Both the position numbers and the translations under genes were made by a program. Source: Streptomyces sp. Root431 (lineage in GTDB: Bacteria; Actinomycetota; Actinomycetes; Streptomycetales; Streptomycetaceae). Taken from it: a stretch of DNA of 64,000 nucleotides. Location of the stretch: assembly GCF_001426585.1 (NCBI RefSeq), contig NZ_LMEI01000012.1:636379-700378 (forward strand), given 5' to 3'. How positions within the stretch are numbered: position 1 is the first letter of the stretch; each line of letters begins with the position of its first letter. The notes below the pieces were generated by a model that saw only the letters and a program-made list of their open reading frames with translations, was not told the DNA's origin and searched no databases. Shown piece after piece: positions 59,504-64,000 of this stretch.

Positions 59504-60073
59504 CTAGGCGACCGGACGCGGCAGCTCGTACTCCACTTCCTCCGCGCCCGCGCTCACACCGCTGTCCAGCGTCACGCGCGCCCCCGACGCCACGAACCCG
59601 AAGCGCCGGTAGAAGGCCGCCGCACGCGCGTTGTCCTCGTGGACGTACAGCCGCACGCGCTCCACCACCGGATCCGACAGCGTCCAGGACCACTCCACGG
59701 CCGCCCGGAACAGCCCGTCGATCACGCCGCTGCCCCGCGCCTCCGGCCGTACGTACACCCCGACGATGTGCGTCTGGTCGACCTTCGCCGCCGCGCCGAA
59801 CACCGCGTCGCCCGAGGCCCGCTCCACCAGCACCGTCACCGAGCCGACCCACCGCCCGTCCGCCGCCTCCGCGACGAACTGGCGCACGGCACCGTCCCCG
59901 CTCTCCGAAGCCCCCGCCGCACGCTCCTGCCAGAAGCTGTCCGGCCGCTCCACGGCGTCCGCGTACGTATCGAGGAAGGCGAGGTGCGCGACCGGGTCCT
60001 GAAGGGCGGCGAGCCGCAGCTCACGCGCCTTCTCCCACTCGTCGGCGCGGAGGGTACGTATCGAATAGTCCAT
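59504..60073 (-). CDS. GNAT N-acetyltransferase
   Basis: 189 aa from ATG 60073. Acetyl-CoA loop VYVRPEARGSGVIDGLF and a terminal HEDNARAAAFYRRFGFVASG segment. Substrate unknown. Convergent with the VirD4-like gene, 6 bp between stops. Confidence 0.9.
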   Translation of the reverse strand: MDYSIRTLRADEWEKARELRLAALQDPVAHLAFLDTYADAVERPDSFWQERAAGASESGDGAVRQFVAEAADGRWVGSVTVLVERASGDAVFGAAAKVDQTHIVGVYVRPEARGSGVIDGLFRAAVEWSWTLSDPVVERVRLYVHEDNARAAAFYRRFGFVASGARVTLDSGVSAGAEEVEYELPRPVA

Positions 60074-60134
60074 ACCCCGATCCTCGCCACGACAGGACGC
60101 CCCTGACAAGGCATTTCCCCTCACACCCCCGACC

Positions 60135-60152
60135 GTCGTACCGCGGTACTAC
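60135..60152. promoter_or_regulatory. 18-bp palindrome upstream of the ABC/two-component operon
   Basis: GTCGTACCGCGGTACTAC, with a perfect GTACCGCGGTAC core (60138-60149), lies about 67 bp before the ATPase start. NarL-type regulators bind such palindromes; the regulator at 63211 is the obvious candidate. Confidence 0.5.
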
Positions 60153-60218
60153 GCCCCCGCCCCACCTCCCGCCCCCGGTCGGACGAACGCCCCCCGCCCG
60201 CTCCCTACCGTCGAAGAC

Positions 60219-61150
60219 ATGATCCGAGCAGAGAACCTCACCAAGCGGTACGGGGACACCACCGTCGTCCAGGACCTCGGCTTCACCGTCCGCCCCGGCA
60301 CCGTCACCGGCTTCCTCGGCCTGGGGGCACCTCCCAGCCCGAAGGGCTAGGGGGAGGCGCCGGAAAGTCCACCACTCTCCGCATGATCCTCGGCCTCGAC
60401 GCCCCCACCCGCGGCCACGCCACCATCGACGGCCGCCCCTACGCCGGCCACCGCGCCCCGCTCACCGTCGTCGGCGCCCTCCTCGAAGCCCGCTCGCTCC
60501 ACCCGGGCCGCTCCGCGTACCACCACCTCATGGCCCTCGCCCACACCCACGGCATCCCGCACACCCGCGTCGACCGGGTCCTCGCCCTCACCGGCCTCAC
60601 CCACGTCGCCCGCAAACGCGTCAAGGGCTTCTCCCTCGGCATGGGCCAGCGCCTCGGCATCGCCGCCGCGCTCCTCGGCGACCCCGCCACCGTCGTCCTC
60701 GACGAACCCGTCAACGGCCTCGACCCCGAGGGCGTGCTCTGGATCCGCACCCTCCTCAGGTCCCTGGCCGCCGAGGGCCGCACCGTCCTCGTCTCCTCCC
60801 ACCTCATGAGCGAGATGGCACTCACCGCCGACCACCTGATCGTCATCGGCAAGGGCCGTCTCCTCGCCGACACCACGGTCGACGAGCTCGTACGGACCTC
60901 CGGCGGCGCCTCGGTCAAGGTCGTCACCCCGGAAGCGGACCGGCTGCGCACCCTCCTCCGCGGCGCGCGCTGCACCGCCGAGGCCCCCGACACCCTCCTC
61001 GTCACCGGCCTCGAAGCCCCGGAGATCGGCCGCACGGCCGCCGCCCACGGGCTCCCCCTCCACGAACTCACCCCGCAGGCCGCCTCGCTGGAGCAGGCGT
61101 TCATGGACCTGACCCGTGACTCCGTCGAATACCAGGGAGCCCCCGCATGA
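60219..61150 (+). pseudogene. ABC transporter ATPase, disrupted inside Walker A
   Basis: ATG 60219 reads a normal ATPase start (MIRAENLTKRYGDTT ... VTGFLG) up to 60320. Then 35 nt (60321-60355) replace the two codons expected for Pro-Asn of GPNGAGKST, bringing TAG at 60348 and a +29 nt shift. GAGKSTTLR resumes at 60356 in the -1 frame, and the rest (LGMGQRLGIAAALL, VVLDEPVNGLDPEG, SSHLMSE) is intact to 61150. An internal ATG at 60383 would give a protein without a P-loop. Probably non-functional. Confidence 0.82.
60321..60355. repeat. short palindromic insert in the ATPase P-loop
   Basis: 35 nt including CACCTCCCAGCCC, GAA and GGGCTAGGGGGA, which folds into an imperfect hairpin with a GAA loop. 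It resembles short palindromes (CACCTCCCAGCC-GAA-GGCTGGGGGAGG type) that I recall dispersed in Streptomyces genomes. No second copy was seen in this window. Confidence 0.7.
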
Positions 61151-61962
61151 CCACCACCGCAACCACCGTCCCGACCACCACCCCCACCATGACCCCGGCC
61201 TACGGCCTCACCCCCACCCGAATCCTCCGCTCCGAATGGCACAAGCTCTGGACCGTCCGCTCCACCTGGTTCACCCTCCTCACCGCCGCCGCACTCGTCC
61301 TCGGCGTCGGCATCCTCATGGGCGCCACCTACACCTCCGACGGCGGCGACTCCGACGTCGACACCGTCGTCCTCACCCTCTACGGCACCCAGCTCGGCGG
61401 CATCGCCCTCGCCGTCCTCGGCATCCTCGTCACCGCCGGCGAGTACGCGACCGGCATGGTCCGCGCCTCGCTCACCGCCGTCCCGCGCCGCCTCCCCGTC
61501 CTCTGGGCGAAGGCCGCCGTCTACACCGCCACCGTCTTCGCGCTCTCCCTCGCCACCGCCGTCCTCACCTTCCTCACGGCCCAGGTCTTCCTCTCCGACT
61601 CCGACCAGGCCGCCTCCCTCACCGACGACGGCGTCCTCGCCGCGATCGCCGGCAACGCCGCGGGCGTCACCCTCCTCGGCGTCATCGCCCTCGGCCTCGG
61701 CGCCGGCCTGCGCTCCGTGCCCGGCGCGATCGGCGCGTTCGTCGGAGGGGTCCTGATCGTGCCCGAGATCCTCGGGATGCTCCCGTACGAGGCGATGGAC
61801 ACCGCCATCCGGTACTTCCCCACCCAGGCGGCCGGAGCCCTCGGTACCGCGACCCCGATGCCCGGCGCGGCCTCCCCCGGCGCCGCACTCCTCGCCCTGC
61901 TGCTGTGGGCGGCCGCGGCACTCGCCGTCCCCGCGCTGTTGCTCAAGCGCCGCGACGTATGA
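61147..61962 (+). CDS. ABC-2 type permease
   Basis: 271 aa. About six helices, beginning after LRSEWHKLWTVRSTWFTLL, the usual ABC-2 start. It overlaps the broken ATPase gene by ATGA. Without a working ATPase it may be an orphan, unless another ATPase serves it. Confidence 0.88.
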   Translation: MTTTATTVPTTTPTMTPAYGLTPTRILRSEWHKLWTVRSTWFTLLTAAALVLGVGILMGATYTSDGGDSDVDTVVLTLYGTQLGGIALAVLGILVTAGEYATGMVRASLTAVPRRLPVLWAKAAVYTATVFALSLATAVLTFLTAQVFLSDSDQAASLTDDGVLAAIAGNAAGVTLLGVIALGLGAGLRSVPGAIGAFVGGVLIVPEILGMLPYEAMDTAIRYFPTQAAGALGTATPMPGAASPGAALLALLLWAAAALAVPALLLKRRDV

Positions 61963-61975
61963 GGATGATGACGGG

Positions 61976-63214
61976 GTGACCACGATGGAGACGCCCGAGG
62001 CGACGGGCCTGAGCAGGTACATCCACCGCCTGCTGGCCCGGGCGCGGGCCTTCGACACCCGGCACCCCGCGGTGTGGGACGCCGCCCTGACACTCGCCTG
62101 GACGCTCGCGGCGCTCGTGGACGCGGCCGGCGGCTGGCGGAACACCGCCCGCGACCCGTCCGTCCCCGCCTGGCTCGTGCTCACCCTGAGCCTCGCCCTC
62201 GCCCTGCCCCTCTACTGGCGCCGCAGCCGGCCCATGACGGCCCTCGCCGTGATGGCCTGCGCGACGCTCGTCAGCGAAGGCTCCGGAGCCTTCCTCCAGG
62301 CCGGCTACCTCCAGATGCTCCCCGTCTTCCACATCGCCCTCAGCCGCCCGCCCCGCGCGCTCCTGTGGGCCTTCGCCCTCCTCCTGCCGCCGCTCGTGGC
62401 GGGCGCGATCCGCTTCCCCCAGGAGACCTGGGACCAGCGCGTCATCCCCACCCTGTGGGGGTACGCCCTCGTCGCCCTCCTCGGCCTCGTGGTCCGGTCC
62501 CGCAGGGACCACACCGCGGGCCTCGTCGACCGGGCCCGCCGCCTGGAGATCGAACGCGACCAGGAGGTCCGGCTCGCCGCCGCCGCCGAACGCACCAGGA
62601 TCGCCCGGGAGATGCACGACATCATCGGCCACAACCTCTCGGTCATCACCGGTCTCGCCGACGGCGGCCGGTACGCGGCGGCCAAGAGCCCCGAGCGCGC
62701 CGCCCAGGCCCTCGACGCCATCGGCACGACGAGCCGCCAGGCCCTCGACGACCTCCGCCGCCTCCTAGGAGTCCTCCGCGACGACGAACAGGAGGCGGTC
62801 CGCGACCCCCAGCCCACCCTCGCCGACCTGGACACCCTCCTCACCGGCGTACGGAAGGCCGGCCTGCCGGTCCGACTCGACGTCAAGGACGAACCGAGTC
62901 CCCAACCCCTCGCCCCAGGGGCCCAACTGACGGTCTACCGAGTGGTCCAGGAAGCCCTCACGAACACCCTGAAACACGCGGGCCCGTCAGCGTCGGCGAC
63001 CGTGCTCCTGGCCTGGTCCCCGAAGGAACTCCTGGTGGAGGTCGTCGACTCGGGCACGCCCCAGACCACCACCGCACCCCCCGGCCAAGGCCAGGGCCTC
63101 ACCGGCATGCGCGAACGCGCCGCCCTCTACGATGGCCGACTCGCCTGCGGCCCCCTGCCGGCCGGCGGCTGGCGCGTCCGTCTCCGACTCCCCCTGGAGG
63201 ACTCCCCCTCGTGA
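61976..63214 (+). CDS. NarL-type sensor histidine kinase
   Basis: 412 aa. Four to five helices (about 40-170), then a HisKA_3 domain with His214 (AREMHDIIGHNLSV) and HATPase (VVQEALTNTLKHAG, GQGLTGMRER). DesK-like topology without an extracellular domain, an intramembrane-sensing pattern. GTG 61976, 13 bp after the permease; overlaps the regulator gene (GTGA). Confidence 0.93.
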   Translation: MTTMETPEATGLSRYIHRLLARARAFDTRHPAVWDAALTLAWTLAALVDAAGGWRNTARDPSVPAWLVLTLSLALALPLYWRRSRPMTALAVMACATLVSEGSGAFLQAGYLQMLPVFHIALSRPPRALLWAFALLLPPLVAGAIRFPQETWDQRVIPTLWGYALVALLGLVVRSRRDHTAGLVDRARRLEIERDQEVRLAAAAERTRIAREMHDIIGHNLSVITGLADGGRYAAAKSPERAAQALDAIGTTSRQALDDLRRLLGVLRDDEQEAVRDPQPTLADLDTLLTGVRKAGLPVRLDVKDEPSPQPLAPGAQLTVYRVVQEALTNTLKHAGPSASATVLLAWSPKELLVEVVDSGTPQTTTAPPGQGQGLTGMRERAALYDGRLACGPLPAGGWRVRLRLPLEDSPS

Positions 63215-63882
63215 CGACCGTACTCATCGCCGACGACCAGCCGATGCAGCGCTTCGGCTTCCGCATGCTCCTCGAGAGCCAGGACGACATGACCGTCGTC
63301 GGCGAGGCGTCGAGCGGCACCGAGGCGATCCGCCTGGTCGACCACTACCACCCCGACGTCGTCCTCATGGACATCCGGATGCCGGGCCTGGACGGCATCG
63401 AGGCCACCCGCCGCATCGTCACGACCGGCGCCCGCACCCGGATCCTGATCGTCACCACCTTCGACCTCGACGAGTACGCGTACGAGGGCCTGCGCGCCGG
63501 CGCGAGCGGCTTCCTGGTGAAGGACGCCCAGCCGGAGGAGCTCCTCGCCGGCATCCGCGCGGTCGCCAGCGGCGACGCGGTCGTCGCCCCGAGCCTGACC
63601 CGCCGCCTCCTGGACGCCTACATCCAGCACCTGCCCCAGCCCACCACACCATCGGCCCCGCCCCAGGAGGACCCGCGCCTCTCCTCCCTCACGGAACGGG
63701 AGCGCGAGATCCTCACCGTCGTCGGTCAGGGCTGGACGAACACGGAGATCGCCGCACGCCTCCATCTCGCGGAGTCCACGGTGAAGACCCACATCGGCCG
63801 CATCCTCGCGAAGACGGGCGCCCGCGACCGCGTCCAGGCGGTCATCCTGGCCTACGACACCCAACTGGTGGCGCCGGCCTAA
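63211..63882 (+). CDS. NarL/LuxR-type response regulator
   Basis: 223 aa. Receiver with Asp54 (VLMDIRMPGLDG) and Lys (GFLVKDA), and a LuxR HTH (LTEREREILTVVGQGWTNTEIAARLHLAESTVKTHIGRIL). Partner of the kinase just upstream. It probably controls the ABC operon through the 60135-60152 palindrome. Confidence 0.95.
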   Translation: MTTVLIADDQPMQRFGFRMLLESQDDMTVVGEASSGTEAIRLVDHYHPDVVLMDIRMPGLDGIEATRRIVTTGARTRILIVTTFDLDEYAYEGLRAGASGFLVKDAQPEELLAGIRAVASGDAVVAPSLTRRLLDAYIQHLPQPTTPSAPPQEDPRLSSLTEREREILTVVGQGWTNTEIAARLHLAESTVKTHIGRILAKTGARDRVQAVILAYDTQLVAPA

Positions 63883-63908
63883 GAAATGGTCTGGCCCCGG
63901 AACGCAGA

Positions 63909-63938
63909 AAAGCCCCGCACCATAAGGTGCGGGGCTTT
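63909..63938. terminator. bidirectional terminator between the regulator gene and rrn operon
   Basis: AAAGCCCCGCAC (63909-63920) and GTGCGGGGCTTT (63927-63938) form a perfect 12-bp stem with a CATAAG loop and T/A tails on both strands. It ends the rrn operon (minus strand), 12 bp after 5S, and the response-regulator operon. Confidence 0.93.
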
Positions 63939-63950
63939 CCCACAATGATT

Positions 63951-64000
63951 GTTCGGCGGCGTCCTACTCTCCCACAGGGTCCCCCCTGCAGTACCATCGG
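63951..64000 (-). rRNA. rrf: 5S ribosomal RNA, 3' end (partial)
   Basis: The complement of 63951-64000 carries CCGATGGTACTGC and GGGAGAGTAGGACGCCGCC, the conserved 3' part of Streptomyces 5S rRNA, ending in CCGCCGAAC. The 5' part lies beyond the window, so an rrn operon transcribed leftward adjoins it. Confidence 0.95.

Noticed and set aside
60383..61150. Complete ABC ATPase starting at the internal ATG
   Set aside because: It would lack the Walker A P-loop, which lies just upstream in the same frame without a start codon.

Overview
The window is high-GC actinobacterial chromosome and is almost certainly Streptomyces. The evidence is strong third-position G/C, many leaderless start codons, mycothiol synthase (MshD), the c-di-GMP-binding anti-sigma factor RsiG, the nickel regulator Nur, orphan GlnR, and the pst/ppk/pit phosphate genes. 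From memory (not checked here) the gene order resembles the reversed S. coelicolor core region around SCO4126-SCO4200. The right edge enters the 3' end of a 5S rRNA gene on the minus strand, so an rrn operon lies just outside. I saw no integrase, transposase, CRISPR array, tRNA or biosynthetic gene cluster.

Layout. 0-7.3 kb: methyltransferase, NlpC/P60 wall hydrolase, receiver-PP2C phosphatase, DUF2516, an XRE regulator with an HbhA-like protein, AraC/VOC pair, DinB. 7.3-12.4 kb: HAD-like protein, MarR/MFS efflux pair, WYL regulator, a helicase-gene remnant, Eis-type acetyltransferase. 12.5-16 kb: rsiG, dtd, and an operon of a 32-aa membrane protein, nitrobindin-like protein, nur and ygfZ. 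16-19 kb: three translationally coupled, apparently paralogous membrane-anchored proteins, then DsrE. 19.3-24.5 kb: DUF3099, a sulfur operon (Cys-containing leader peptide, thiosulfate sulfurtransferase, DUF1416), an LmeA-like protein, a MoaD-like protein and a hydrolase. 24.7-33 kb: glnR, LacI, an HtrA-like protease with an MprAB-like two-component system, PI-PLC, 5'-nucleotidase. 33-36 kb: mshD and a GntR/ABC operon with a very strong operator.

36-46.3 kb is a phosphate block. It contains polyphosphate kinase, a CHAD protein and a Nudix hydrolase in overlapping frames; pstSCAB behind clear PHO-box repeats, with a large stem-loop between pstS and pstC; and convergent DUF47-pit. 46.4-49.2 kb: csoR with its palindrome, two small proteins, a lipoprotein and a PAP2 phosphatase.

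49.4-59.5 kb holds the most system-like locus. It is a chromosomal type IV secretion-like set: transglycosylase/NlpC (VirB1-like), a small two-helix protein (VirB2-like candidate), and VirB8-, VirB6-, SCO6880-, VirB4- and VirD4-like proteins. There is no relaxase, and the VirD4-like protein has lost its P-loop. An imine reductase/TetR pair with duplicated operators sits inside it. 59.5-64 kb: GNAT, then an ABC transporter/NarL-type two-component operon in which the ATPase gene is broken inside its Walker A codons by a short palindromic insert, then a bidirectional terminator and 5S rRNA.
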